This document shows, piece by piece, positions 25,586 through 34,889 of a stretch of DNA of 64,000 nt; positions within the stretch are counted from its first letter, which is position 1; every line of letters starts with the position of its first letter. The stretch spans positions 62,001-126,000 of the forward strand of contig CAIQIR010000057.1 in the NCBI GenBank assembly GCA_903871875.1. The letters run 5' to 3'. The stretch comes from an uncultured Schlesneria sp. (GTDB lineage Bacteria > Planctomycetota > Planctomycetia > Planctomycetales > Planctomycetaceae). The position numbers and the translations under genes were made by a program. The notes under the pieces were generated by a model, which saw only the letters and a list, made by a program, of their open reading frames with translations, made no database searches and was not told the DNA's origin.

Positions 25586-27358
25586 ATGCCGATACTTGGA
25601 ATTCACAAGATCTGGTCGAACATTGGCCTGGCTGCCGTGATGTCGATCGTGTTCGCGACACACAGTCTGGCACAATCGTTCTCTCAGATCGCTCCTCCTC
25701 CGGTTCCTTTGGGGTATTCCAGCCCACCAGTCGTCGTGGCACCATCCGCCACAGCCTTTGGTCCGCCCCCGATGGCGATCGGTCCGGCACCTTACCCGTC
25801 GAACTACGCCTATCGGGTTCCGTACGCTCAGCCCTATGGAGCTCGACCTTACATTGCCGCCCAGCCTTATAGCGCGGTTCCCCTGGCGTATTCCTCGCCG
25901 ACCTACCCGAATAACCCTGCTTGGGCGCGACGTTCGACACCGTTTGATGCGGGCCCGAACCCTTATGCCAATTCAGCGCCCCGGCTTGCTCCGCAATCGA
26001 TCAACCAACCCTTCGATTCGGGAATCCCCGTTGATTCGGGAACCGTCTGGAATCAACCGGTCGAACGCCAGACCCTGTCGGTACCGGCCTCCATCGGGAA
26101 CCTGCGGATTGTCGTCAGTGACCGTTTTCTGAATCGATTGGTCGCTCGCAACGAGCAAAAACCGGGTGACGTGCGCGACGTCATCCTGGGGGCAGAAGTC
26201 ACCGGCCATCAAACAACAGAGACGAATCTGCATTTGGATCTGCTGCCCAGTCCCGACAAAATCCGGGGAACCTTCATCCTGAATGGAGCGACGGAAAGCC
26301 AGACGACGGGCGTCACTCCTCAGGCGATGGTCGATGTCGCCAGTCAGCAGCGATTTGTGGCCACGAAGGACGTCTATTTCGATGGAATCAGCTTTTCCAC
26401 ACGACACGCCAGCGTGCACGTTCAAGCAAGAAACCAGACCCTGGGTGCCACGACACCGCTAAGCGGCACCTTATTCGGACGACTGGCCGATCGGATTGCT
26501 TATCGAACGGCCGAACGACGCCAACCCCAGGCGGAAGCCGAAACCCGCGATCACGTCGCGGATCGCGTGGGCCCTGAATTCGACGGGGAAGTCGATCAAA
26601 AGCTCGCCCTGGCCAACGATAACCTGGAAGGCGTCGTTCGACGTCGATTGCGCGAGATGAATATGATGCCGACCCAGTACCAGGCGTCATCAACAGATAC
26701 GGCGATCAGCTATAGCGCCCAATTTGGCACCGAGACGCCCACCGTCTCGTCCCCGGCGTTTGAAAATCAAGCCACCCGAGACGAAGGCGTCCGACTGCTC
26801 GTTCACGAGTCGTTCCTCAACGCACTGCTGAGTCACACCGGCGTGAAGGGCCTCAAAACGACGGACAAGGAAATCGACAAGTTCTTTGCCCCGTTTGTCG
26901 TCCCGCCGACGGAAGACGATTTGAAGAACACCCCACCACCAATCGCCATGCCGGGAATGGAAAACGTCGTCACGAACATCGAATTTGATGACATTCAGCC
27001 ATTGACGCTCCGCTTGGACAAAGACCGCGTCTACGTCACGATGCACGCCGTATTTAAACCGGCGGGGCAAGACTTGTTGCCTCCCTTGGCCGTGACCATC
27101 GAGTACAAGGCAACGTTGTCCGGCAGCAAAATCCTGGTAACACCTGGCCAGGTACAGGTGGCCCTGCAAAAGAACGATACCGCCGATACGGCCACAGGCC
27201 TCGCATTGAAATTGATCACACAGGCCGTCGAGTCGAACCTGTCGAAATTGGCCTTTGATCGGTCAGTACCCGCCAGCCTCTGGTCTTATAGCGGTATTGT
27301 CCCATCCGTGACGGGACTTCGCTCCCAAGATGGATGGACGGCCATTTCAATCGACTGA
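25586..27358 (+). CDS. Large secreted protein with proline/tyrosine-rich N-terminus and two similar lobes
   Basis: A 590-residue protein with a signal peptide (hydrophobic residues about 12-28, ending HSLAQS). Residues about 35-150 are low complexity, rich in Pro, Tyr, Ala and Ser. Two folded regions follow. The first opens LRIVVSDRFLNRLVA (about residue 170) and the second VRLLVHESFLNALLS (about residue 405); each continues into beta-rich sequence, suggesting an internal duplication. The family appears planctomycete-type but has no function known to me. GGAGATCCCTCCC precedes the ATG. It ends near a bidirectional hairpin terminator. Confidence 0.75.
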   Translation: MPILGIHKIWSNIGLAAVMSIVFATHSLAQSFSQIAPPPVPLGYSSPPVVVAPSATAFGPPPMAIGPAPYPSNYAYRVPYAQPYGARPYIAAQPYSAVPLAYSSPTYPNNPAWARRSTPFDAGPNPYANSAPRLAPQSINQPFDSGIPVDSGTVWNQPVERQTLSVPASIGNLRIVVSDRFLNRLVARNEQKPGDVRDVILGAEVTGHQTTETNLHLDLLPSPDKIRGTFILNGATESQTTGVTPQAMVDVASQQRFVATKDVYFDGISFSTRHASVHVQARNQTLGATTPLSGTLFGRLADRIAYRTAERRQPQAEAETRDHVADRVGPEFDGEVDQKLALANDNLEGVVRRRLREMNMMPTQYQASSTDTAISYSAQFGTETPTVSSPAFENQATRDEGVRLLVHESFLNALLSHTGVKGLKTTDKEIDKFFAPFVVPPTEDDLKNTPPPIAMPGMENVVTNIEFDDIQPLTLRLDKDRVYVTMHAVFKPAGQDLLPPLAVTIEYKATLSGSKILVTPGQVQVALQKNDTADTATGLALKLITQAVESNLSKLAFDRSVPASLWSYSGIVPSVTGLRSQDGWTAISID

Positions 27359-27477
27359 GCGTCGACCACTTGAACACAGCTTGAACTCAGATCGCACAGT
27401 TCTGGCCCTTGGAGTTGAGAAGAACCTGACACGTCGCAACAAGGGACACGCCGAGATTGGTCAGGGCCGAAATGACA

Positions 27478-27504
27478 ACAAGCCTTGATTTAATCAAGGC
27501 TTGT
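27478..27504. terminator. Bidirectional terminator hairpin
   Basis: Nearly perfect palindrome ACAAGCCTTGATT / AATCAAGGCTTGT (13-bp arms) between convergent genes ending at 27358 and 27534. On the minus strand it is followed by TGTCATTTC. Position and symmetry favour termination for both genes. Confidence 0.6.
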
Positions 27505-27533
27505 GTCGAAATCGGTAGGTTGTCGGGTCTATT

Positions 27534-27863
27534 TCAGACGGCGACTTCCAGATCGTGCAGCTGCAGAACTTGGTCGAGCTTGGTGATTTCCAAGACTTCG
27601 CGAATATCGGCCGAAGGGTTGTAAAGATGTACTTCGACCCCTTGTTTGCGGATCGAAGCCAACAGACCCAACAGGCCGCTCGGAATCAATCGGACCCGCG
27701 TCAGATCAAACGCCAGCACCTGACAGTTATTCTCACGAATGAGCTCAACCAGCTCATCACGACAATCCGCCACGTTCATATCATCGAGAACTTCCCTGCC
27801 GCCAAAACCAATGACGGTGAGTTCCCCCGCCTGGTAGACCTCAAGGGCCGAAACACTGTGCAT
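27534..27863 (-). CDS. STAS-domain anti-sigma factor antagonist
   Basis: A 109-residue single-domain STAS protein, of the kind that releases a sigma factor or other target by binding an anti-sigma kinase when dephosphorylated. The conserved region reads AFDLTRVRLIPSGLLGLL; Ser62, just before the glycine, occupies the usual phosphorylated position. AAGGAATTAAACG precedes the ATG. No kinase or PP2C phosphatase is adjacent. The receiver-PP2C protein at 48046 could be a partner by inference only. Confidence 0.88.
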   Translation of the reverse strand: MHSVSALEVYQAGELTVIGFGGREVLDDMNVADCRDELVELIRENNCQVLAFDLTRVRLIPSGLLGLLASIRKQGVEVHLYNPSADIREVLEITKLDQVLQLHDLEVAV

Positions 27864-28295
27864 CGTTTAATTCCTTCGACTGAATACTGAGATAAGACAA
27901 AAACAAGCAAACCAACCGCTGGCAAATTCGCCAGCAACACAATCCCCTCACGAAAAAAATGTGAAAGGGCAAAATCTGAATTAGCAGTAATCATACCATT
28001 CCCGTGAAAAAAACCGCAAAGTGTTCTTTTGACAAATAATGATACATTATGGCAATCCGGCTCACCAAGAATAGCGAAAATATCCCGGCCGCATAGCCTG
28101 TTAGCCTTTTGTGTTAAGGGTTTGTGAAAAACCTTACCGAGAGTGCCAAATCTGCCAGTTGTTTTCGATGCAGAGATCGGCACCAAATTTATTGCTGTCG
28201 CGCCGTGCATCGCTTGCGAGAAAATGCAGCGGATTTGATCGCCAGAGCAAACGGAACAGGCGTTCACCAGTAAAGGCGATCGTCAGGGTCGGCTC
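27864..28295. other. Intergenic region upstream of the STAS gene
   Basis: About 430 bases, more AT-rich than its surroundings. No reliable open frame, tRNA or hairpin. It presumably contains the STAS gene promoter, but no consensus could be fixed. Confidence 0.4.
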
Positions 28296-28775
28296 TCATG
28301 TGAACCAAAGCGGATTCACAACCCAGCGCAGATGCCCGCCGCTCCGCAAAATTGGACCACCAAATTCAATTTCGGCCATGGTCCCCGGGGAATAATGAAT
28401 GTGCCCTCCGCCGATCATCTCGGCCAGACAACGACTCATATCGGGTTGATGCCCGACACAGAGGATTCTCTCGGCAGTGGTGCTCGCGAGACACTTCAAC
28501 AATTCCTCCGTCTGAATGCCGGGCGCGAGTCGATTTTCGACGCGGACCAAACCGGACTCCAGACCAATTTCGCCCGCAATGACTTCGGCCGTTTGTCGTG
28601 CTCGCACGAGCGGACTATGGAGGATCAACTCGGGCGGCTGCTCACGTTCCAATAACCACCGGGCTTGAGCGGCCAGTCGCTTTCGACCCGCAGAGGTCAG
28701 GGCTCGATCAAAATCCGACTTGGCCAGGTCGGGATCGACCGCTTCGCCATGCCGCGAAAGCCAGAGTGTCAGCAT
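28296..28775 (-). CDS. sixA: SixA-like histidine phosphatase
   Basis: A 159-residue member of the histidine phosphatase superfamily. WLSRHGEAVDP carries the catalytic RHG, and LVRARQTAEVIA and CVGHQPDMSR (second catalytic histidine) follow. Length and the GHQPD form fit SixA, which dephosphorylates phosphohistidine domains such as Hpt or PTS proteins. The ATG at 28775 begins MLTLWLSRHG; an upstream extension to 28847 is unlikely. Hpt domains are encoded at 43785-47654, a possible but unproven substrate. AphA- or GpmB-like metabolic phosphatase activity is an alternative. Confidence 0.88.
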   Translation of the reverse strand: MLTLWLSRHGEAVDPDLAKSDFDRALTSAGRKRLAAQARWLLEREQPPELILHSPLVRARQTAEVIAGEIGLESGLVRVENRLAPGIQTEELLKCLASTTAERILCVGHQPDMSRCLAEMIGGGHIHYSPGTMAEIEFGGPILRSGGHLRWVVNPLWFT

Positions 28776-28879
28776 CAGAACCCCCGTCTTCGACGCATCC
28801 CCGACCACCGAAGTTCGGGTGCCCATTCTCAAGCATGATCGGACCAAACGTCAATGACGGGACGATCCTCGTTCGGCGG

Positions 28880-30271
28880 CTACTCGGGACTGGCCGCCGG
28901 AGCTTCGGACGCAGGCGCCGTGGGTTCTTCCGCCACCGTATTGAGTGACAGCGGTTCCACCGAATTGGAATCCAATGGGGCGACGACCGAGGCAGACGTG
29001 GATTCAGGAACCTCTGCCGAAGAATCGGCTTTCGGAGCACTCGTCGAAATCTCGATCGGCCGTGTGGCGAGTTGTGGAACCGGGATGGCCGGCGTTGCCG
29101 CGGGTGCTGGCAAGACAGCGGGCGGCAGGACAGTCGGATTGGCAACAACGGCCGCCGCGGCATTCGGCGGGGCAGTCACTGCGGGAACCACGGGAGTTGC
29201 CGGCATCTTGCCCACGGGAACCATTTGTAGTTGGGCCGGAGCGGGTTGAGTTTGAGCCGTCGTTGCGGCGGGTTTTTGTGCCACTTGTTGCGGAACCGGA
29301 GGACGATAATTTCCGGTCGCCACATAGACCTTCGGATCATCGACGATCCAGCGAGTCGACCAGGTGCGGCCATCGTCCTGATTCACAATGTTGAAGAAGT
29401 ACGTACTGGTCTGTTCACATTTATAGCCGTACGGGAAGTTCGAATACAGATGATCCCGGGCCGTGAGGTTCGCGACGCCTTCATGGGCGTAGTAGTGGAC
29501 CTTTCCATCCGGGGTAAACGTCATCCCCAAGGTCCACCAGCCCGCATGCGTGATCTTGGGTCCGGGAATATCATGTCCAAGTTCGTCCCCACGCATCAAC
29601 AGGATGGCGCTATCTTCTTTCTGGCCCGTCATCTGCTTGGTGTTCAGCTGGATGAAGAAGCCCGGCCAATACTGTTCTTGCTTCTTGAGCGACCCGAAAT
29701 TCTTGAAGAAGCGACCCACCGATTTTGTCGTGGAAATCGTCGTCATGCAGTCGGCTCGAAAACCAAAATGGCTGCCATGTCGTCGCTCCCATTTGTCAAA
29801 GGGAGGAACATAGACCCGGCAAACGTAACTCGGCGTCCACGAGACGGGCATGACGTAGCCCAGTTTTTGCTGCACGCCAGCAATCAGATCGTCTTGCTGG
29901 AACTTGTGCGAAACCTCACCTGGGATACCGGAATTCATCGTCTGCATCGCCAAGGCACCCGTACTGCCGGGAAGACCGCCGGCCGGCGTTTCGACTCGAC
30001 GAACGAAGTCAGGTGTTCCGCGATACATGCTTTCCAGGAACAACCGATTTGCAGCGAAGCCGGACGGATGCCGTTCGACTTTGTCGATATTCGCACTCGA
30101 CTTTGGCAGATTCAGCGTGAAGCTCCAGTTGGGATCTTCAAAATCGTCGAAGACTTCGACGATTTGCTGACCGGTCCCCGGCACAACTTGCGCCTGAGCT
30201 TGCATGACAAGATGGGGAAAAGCGAACGCGAAAACAATCGGTAACGCCAAGCGAAGATTCATGTGAGGCAT
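28880..30271 (-). CDS. Secreted protein of unknown family with Pro/Ala-rich C-terminus
   Basis: A 463-residue protein with a signal peptide (LRLALPIVFAFAFPHLVMQA then QAQ). Residues about 30-330 look like one beta-rich domain: VFDDFEDPNWSFTLN near its start and HAGWWTLGMTFTPDGKVHYY in its second half are reminiscent of concanavalin-like, carbohydrate-binding jelly-roll folds (inference). The last 130 residues are Pro/Ala/Thr/Val-rich and probably disordered. GAGGAACAGG directly precedes the ATG at 30271. It is divergent from the gene at 30790. Function not recognised. Confidence 0.72.
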   Translation of the reverse strand: MPHMNLRLALPIVFAFAFPHLVMQAQAQVVPGTGQQIVEVFDDFEDPNWSFTLNLPKSSANIDKVERHPSGFAANRLFLESMYRGTPDFVRRVETPAGGLPGSTGALAMQTMNSGIPGEVSHKFQQDDLIAGVQQKLGYVMPVSWTPSYVCRVYVPPFDKWERRHGSHFGFRADCMTTISTTKSVGRFFKNFGSLKKQEQYWPGFFIQLNTKQMTGQKEDSAILLMRGDELGHDIPGPKITHAGWWTLGMTFTPDGKVHYYAHEGVANLTARDHLYSNFPYGYKCEQTSTYFFNIVNQDDGRTWSTRWIVDDPKVYVATGNYRPPVPQQVAQKPAATTAQTQPAPAQLQMVPVGKMPATPVVPAVTAPPNAAAAVVANPTVLPPAVLPAPAATPAIPVPQLATRPIEISTSAPKADSSAEVPESTSASVVAPLDSNSVEPLSLNTVAEEPTAPASEAPAASPE

Positions 30272-30368
30272 CCTGTTCCTCAAAACCACACAATCAGTCA
30301 CCGAATGGGGTAACGTCCTGTGAAAACTGTTCGCGAATTGTGTTCAACTCGTGGCAAACGCCTCGTTC

Positions 30369-30396
30369 GTGACCTGAAGCGCGGATTTCAGGTCAC
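30369..30396. promoter_or_regulatory. Inverted repeat between divergent genes, possible operator
   Basis: Perfect 10-bp inverted repeat GTGACCTGAA / TTCAGGTCAC with an 8-base gap, about 100 bases upstream of the start at 30271. Between divergent genes it is more likely a protein-binding site than a terminator. The rest of 30272-30789 shows nothing else recognisable. Confidence 0.4.
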
Positions 30397-30789
30397 AAGC
30401 TTCATGGCCTTCGGGACTTTTCCGGTTGGGCAATTTTTAACAACCGTATCGAGTGGAACCCCTTTGCAGGCATAGCTTTCCGTGCTATATGCATCCGGAG
30501 TATCGGATAGCCCTGCCACGTCAGATCAATCAATTCTGCTGTGCCGGAACGGACGTGAGGGAAGTGAGCCGGAAAAAGTTGGGGTATCCGGATTTTCAGG
30601 AAACTGCTACTTCGTCCGCAAAATGTGGTGGCCAAACCTCTTGTTCCACTTGGTTGGTCACCTCTTCATGACCACTTTCCTCGGCTCCGGTTGTGGGGAC
30701 TTGGAAGTCAAGTGGCCCCAGTCGAGCGCGATATTTCAGACTTTGGCCAGCACGAAAAGACAATTCCGCTTTCCTGGAAGGAAATCGAC

Positions 30790-31914
30790 ATGTTCGCCGC
30801 AAGGATGCCCGGTATTGCGTTCACCTTAATTTTGGCAGCGATCTGGCCTGCCATCGCTAGCGGGCAAGCCACAAAAAGCGCGCCCAGTCGCGGAGGCGTT
30901 CGTTGCTGCGGGCTGATGATGCGGACCGAATTTGGTCATCCCGAGCGGATGGCGGAATTGTCAGTGAAGGCCGATTCCGCGCTGGGCAACTGCATCGATT
31001 CGGGAAAGCCCGACGGATTGATCGAAGGCTTTGAGGCCTATCTCAAAAGCGTGGAAACCGAATTCGGTGATGCGGAACAGCGAGACGTCGTCAGAAGCCG
31101 GCTGCTGAAATCCTTTCGCCCTGCCTGCAAAGATCCCGCACGCTGCGCACAGTTACTCGAAGGATTTCGAAAATTTGCCTTCGCGTCGGTATTGCTTTCG
31201 AAAGGCATGTCCGCCAAAGCGATCGAGGAAACCAAGCAAGCCCGACAAACGATGCTTCGCGGGGTTCCCGCCGATTCGTTTTGCCTGATGCCAGTAGACC
31301 TGTATCTCGTCACCGCCCTGGCCGAAAGCGGTGATCCGAACGAAGCGGTCACCATCGCCCAATCGGTTGTGAATCGCGCACGGACAACTTATGGCCCCAA
31401 GGACGAGTTTGTCGGAATCACCCTGGTGGGTTTGGGCAAAGCGCAAATGGCAGCCGGTGATGCCAAGGCGGCGGAAGCCACTGTTCGCGAGGCCCTCGGC
31501 ATTCTCGGCAATGCTTTAGAGATCCAGCCCAGCGGGTATTTGTTGAACTGCAACGTCCTGGCCGAATCGCTCTTGGCCCAATCCAAGCATGCGGAAGCGG
31601 CCGAATTGATGGCTTACCTGGAACCACAGATCCGCACACTGCTGCACGATCAGTTGGTTCCTCCCGTACTGAACGCCATCATGATGCACGCAAAGGCGTT
31701 GAATGGGTTGGAAAAATATGAAGAATCGGAAGCCGTACTCGGCAAGTATCCGGAATTGATCCTCAGCATGAAGGAGCCAGGCTTGGCAGGTCGAAACCTG
31801 TTGGAAGTTTCGGCGGTCCTGCTGGAAAAGACTGACCGGGCCAAGCAAGCGGCGCCCGCGCGGAAATGCATCGCTCGCATTGATGCCAAACTTGCGAACA
31901 CAACACGACGGTAA
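30790..31914 (+). CDS. Secreted TPR-like repeat protein
   Basis: A 374-residue protein with a signal peptide (GIAFTLILAAIWPAIASGQA). The mature part is almost all helical, with TPR-like pairs such as TALAESGDPNEAVTIAQSVV, GLGKAQMAAGDAKAAEATV and AESLLAQSKHAEAAELMAYL. Such repeats mediate protein-protein contacts. A CC pair (VRCCGLM) lies soon after the signal. AAGGAA is six bases before the ATG at 30790; a longer frame from 30625 has non-protein-like sequence and is rejected. No recognised enzymatic domain. Confidence 0.75.
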   Translation: MFAARMPGIAFTLILAAIWPAIASGQATKSAPSRGGVRCCGLMMRTEFGHPERMAELSVKADSALGNCIDSGKPDGLIEGFEAYLKSVETEFGDAEQRDVVRSRLLKSFRPACKDPARCAQLLEGFRKFAFASVLLSKGMSAKAIEETKQARQTMLRGVPADSFCLMPVDLYLVTALAESGDPNEAVTIAQSVVNRARTTYGPKDEFVGITLVGLGKAQMAAGDAKAAEATVREALGILGNALEIQPSGYLLNCNVLAESLLAQSKHAEAAELMAYLEPQIRTLLHDQLVPPVLNAIMMHAKALNGLEKYEESEAVLGKYPELILSMKEPGLAGRNLLEVSAVLLEKTDRAKQAAPARKCIARIDAKLANTTRR

Positions 31915-32146
31915 TTGGTTGCAACTCACCCAATCGAAGGGAAATATCGCCAAAGACGGTTTATCCTCTAGCCAGTTCTCTCATTGGGGATTACCGTATC
32001 ACCCGTCAGCCCGCCGCCAGAAAACGGCAGAAAACGGCTGATTTGGCATAAAAACAGGCTTTTGATAGTGTTCTTTGGTCTGGTGTTAGAGGAACGAAGA
32101 TTTTCGCTGCCGTACCGCAAAGGGATGGTGGCAAGGGCGTACGATC

Positions 32147-32608
32147 ATGATGTGTCCGTTTTGTCGACATGAAGACACCAGCGTCATTGATTCACGCGCA
32201 AGCCAGCAGTTCGTCATCCGCCGCCGTCGGAAGTGCCTGAGCTGTGAGCGTCGTTTCACCACCTATGAAAAAATCGAAGAATCGCCGCTCAAGGTGGTGA
32301 AAAAAGATGGTACTCGCATCCCCTTTCAACGCGAAAAGATCAAAGCGGGCCTGGAAAAAGCCTGCTACAAGCGACCGATCAGCGACGAGATGATCGAAAA
32401 TATCATCTCCGACATCGAAGCAAATCTTTACGAGCAATTTGACCGCGAAGTGCCCTCACGCGAAATCGGCGAAAAGGTCATGGAGTCATTGCGGCATCTC
32501 GACCATGTCGCGTTCGTTCGTTTCGCTTCCGTCTATCGCGAATTCCAAGACGTCAACGATTTCGTCGAAGAACTGCAACCGATTCTTCGCGGTGATCATC
32601 CCCGCTAA
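32147..32608 (+). CDS. nrdR: Ribonucleotide reductase regulator NrdR
   Basis: A 153-residue repressor that senses ATP/dATP and controls ribonucleotide reductase genes. The zinc ribbon is CPFC near the start plus CLSC (about residues 31-34), followed by RRFTTYE. The ATP-cone begins [16 protein letters not shown] and runs to about residue 140. Size is standard. The start is ATGATG; either codon may be used, with AAGGG about ten bases upstream. No nrd gene lies in the window. Confidence 0.96.
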   Translation: MMCPFCRHEDTSVIDSRASQQFVIRRRRKCLSCERRFTTYEKIEESPLKVVKKDGTRIPFQREKIKAGLEKACYKRPISDEMIENIISDIEANLYEQFDREVPSREIGEKVMESLRHLDHVAFVRFASVYREFQDVNDFVEELQPILRGDHPR

Positions 32609-32636
32609 ATCAGCAGACGCGATTGCCAAGGACCGC

Positions 32637-33554
32637 CTATCGGGTCCAGACGAAATGAGCGTCATTCAGCTTCTGCTCGCCCTGCCAACGATAGGCGCAC
32701 AAAAAACCGCCTTGGGCGACACTGAAGTCGAGACAGGCGACGTTATCGGCCAGCACTCGCGGCCGGTCGGCTGACAGCCAGTAATGTCCGACAAAGACAG
32801 GTTTGGCATCACGAGGGTAGGGCGAAGCCGTTTCTCGCAACGCCCCGTCAATCGGCATGTTGCACTGGATGTCATCGGAAAGTGCATACGACTGGTAAGT
32901 GTGGTGGTCGGGGGCCAGGTACCAGCGGACACGCATGTTGGCACGAATCTGCCCATAGCGGTCGCGAAAAAAGAAGCCCTTGGGCAATGCCGCTTCTTTG
33001 CCTTTCAGGACGATTTCCACAGGATCGAACAACTCACCCTCGCGTTTGCAGGCCGAATGCAAAAAGTCGTTTGTCAAAGGCCCCGACGGACGCACAAACG
33101 GTTCGATCAGCGCCATCGACTGTTCGTCCCAACAGGCATGAACAGCTCGCAAACCGTCGAATTCCAACCAGATCGGCAAGGTCCGAAACCAGGTCAGATA
33201 CGAGGCCAGTTCAGCAGGTGACAATTGTTCCATCGTCACCCGGTGCTGCTGATAATTGTTCGGCGTGTGTCGACGGAGATATTCCCCTGGCGCATCGGGA
33301 TCCTCGGTGTGATAGGCGAGGGCATTGAGTTCGTGGTTGCCCATCACGGCCAAAGCGCTGCCCGATTCGACCATCGGCCGGACGATTTCCAGGACTTGCC
33401 GAATCTGGGCGCCTCGATCGATGAAATCGCCCAGGAAAATCACTTTTCGTTCGGGATGCCGATAAATGCCGTGGTGATTTTCATACCCCAACACATGCAG
33501 CAGTTGAACGAGTTCGTCGGCATGGCCGTGAATGTCGCCGATCAGATCGTACAT
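32637..33554 (-). CDS. Calcineurin-like metallophosphoesterase
   Basis: A 305-residue metal-dependent phosphoesterase related to ApaH/PrpE and bacterial Ser/Thr phosphatases. All core motifs are visible: YDLIGDIHGHADEL (DxH), VIFLGDFIDRG (GDxxDRG), AVMGNHELNA (GNHE), AVHACWDEQ, and VFVGHYWL near the C-terminus. It is longer than PrpE because of an insertion between the GNHE and later histidines. GAGGAG lies about ten bases before the ATG at 33554. It is convergent with nrdR, 28 bases between stops. Substrate not predictable. Confidence 0.9.
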   Translation of the reverse strand: MYDLIGDIHGHADELVQLLHVLGYENHHGIYRHPERKVIFLGDFIDRGAQIRQVLEIVRPMVESGSALAVMGNHELNALAYHTEDPDAPGEYLRRHTPNNYQQHRVTMEQLSPAELASYLTWFRTLPIWLEFDGLRAVHACWDEQSMALIEPFVRPSGPLTNDFLHSACKREGELFDPVEIVLKGKEAALPKGFFFRDRYGQIRANMRVRWYLAPDHHTYQSYALSDDIQCNMPIDGALRETASPYPRDAKPVFVGHYWLSADRPRVLADNVACLDFSVAQGGFLCAYRWQGEQKLNDAHFVWTR

Positions 33555-33735
33555 CGCGCTCAGACTCCTCAATCCCAAACGATTCTTGTCCGTTCGAAAG
33601 AGATCATGGTGTAACGTATTGGCCCCGTTTTGGAATGACTGGAGATCATGTTATAAGTAATCTTCAGGATGCCGTGGAAACAGTGACGGCGCCATGGTTG
33701 ACTCGACCTCCAACGGCGGAAATGGATTTCAACGC

Positions 33736-34740
33736 ATGAGGATCATGACAGTCATGCCAATCAGCGGCTCGCAGGCGTTCCGAACCGAATGGGCAGCGGC
33801 CTTGTTGCTGCTTGGAACCTTGACGTGCTGTGCGTCGGGACAGGAAGCGGTCCTGCAAGCGACCGCCGCGACGGAAAATCCCCGTCGATTGTGCGTCGGC
33901 GACCACACGCTGGAGCTCGCGGTGGGTGATTTGAAACGAACGGCCATCGTCCACGTTCCTGCCAGTTATGATCCGGCGAAACCGATGCCGGTGGTCCTCG
34001 CCCTGCACGGCGCCGCGATGAATGGCGCCGCAATGATCTCGTTCTGCGGCCTGAATGAAACGGCCGAAAAACGGAGCTTCGTGGTGGTTTACCCCAGCGG
34101 CACGGGCCCTGGTCCGTTACTGACCTGGAATGCCGGCGGCTTTACAAAAGGCCTGGGAAGCCAGGTCGACGATGTCGCGTTTCTCGGACAATTGCTCGAC
34201 GAAATCGAACGGCTGATCAACGTCGACGTCAAACGCGTATACGCTTGCGGGATGAGTAACGGCGGAATGATGTGCTATCGTCTGGCGGCCGAATTGTCCG
34301 ACCGAATCGCAGCGATTGCGCCCGTGGCCGGAACAATGGCGATCGGTGAAGCGCAGCCGCACCGGCCCGTGTCGGTCATTCACTTTCACGGAACGCTCGA
34401 CACGCTGGTTCCGTATGACATGGGAACCAGCAATACTCCGTTCTGGCTGCGGCTGAAATCCGTCGAGACGTCCGTGCAAACGTGGGCCAAGCTGGATGGC
34501 TGTGACGAGCAACACCCGGTCACGAACCTTCTCTCCAAGGATGGTGACGAGCTGAAAGTGACTCGCCAGACATACGGCCCGGGTAGCGCAGGGACCAGCG
34601 TCGTTCTGGTCACCATTGATGGAGGCGGGCATACCTGGCCCGGACAAGTACCACCGGTCCGGTTCCTGGGCAAATCGGCGATGAACATTTCGGCCAATGA
34701 TCTGATCTGGACTTTTTTTGAGCAGCATCCCTTACCGTGA
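33736..34740 (+). CDS. Secreted alpha/beta-hydrolase, LpqC / PHB-depolymerase-like esterase
   Basis: A 334-residue esterase with a signal peptide (WAAALLLLGTLTCCASGQ). The alpha/beta fold is marked by MPVVLALHGAAMNG (oxyanion region), the nucleophile motif CGMSNGGMMCYRLA, and GGGHTWPG with the likely catalytic histidine; HFHGTLDTLVPY precedes the probable acid. This combination matches the LpqC group of esterase/PHB depolymerase-like proteins, which includes feruloyl esterases. Several in-frame ATGs exist (33694, 33736, 33745, 33754); 33736 is a compromise. The cysteines at the end of the signal also allow a lipoprotein reading. Confidence 0.85.
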   Translation: MRIMTVMPISGSQAFRTEWAAALLLLGTLTCCASGQEAVLQATAATENPRRLCVGDHTLELAVGDLKRTAIVHVPASYDPAKPMPVVLALHGAAMNGAAMISFCGLNETAEKRSFVVVYPSGTGPGPLLTWNAGGFTKGLGSQVDDVAFLGQLLDEIERLINVDVKRVYACGMSNGGMMCYRLAAELSDRIAAIAPVAGTMAIGEAQPHRPVSVIHFHGTLDTLVPYDMGTSNTPFWLRLKSVETSVQTWAKLDGCDEQHPVTNLLSKDGDELKVTRQTYGPGSAGTSVVLVTIDGGGHTWPGQVPPVRFLGKSAMNISANDLIWTFFEQHPLP

Positions 34741-34889
34741 CGCGGGATCGACTGCTTTCGCCAGGACATTGCCGTTGAGCCAAATTCTCTTACGAATTGT
34801 TTTGGCACCGGTATCATCCACAGCGTGATCCCGGATTGTTATTCTACGTCACGCTGTTTGAGAATCATTTAGAACTTGGAATGGACATT

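Noticed and set aside
29231-30244. 337-residue plus-strand open frame
   Set aside because: Fully antisense to the secreted protein gene at 28880-30271, which has a signal peptide and ribosome site.
30460-30545. Possible riboswitch-like folding upstream of the TPR-like gene
   Set aside because: Short complementary pieces (GGCATAGC, GTGCTATATGC) are present, but no known riboswitch core could be matched.
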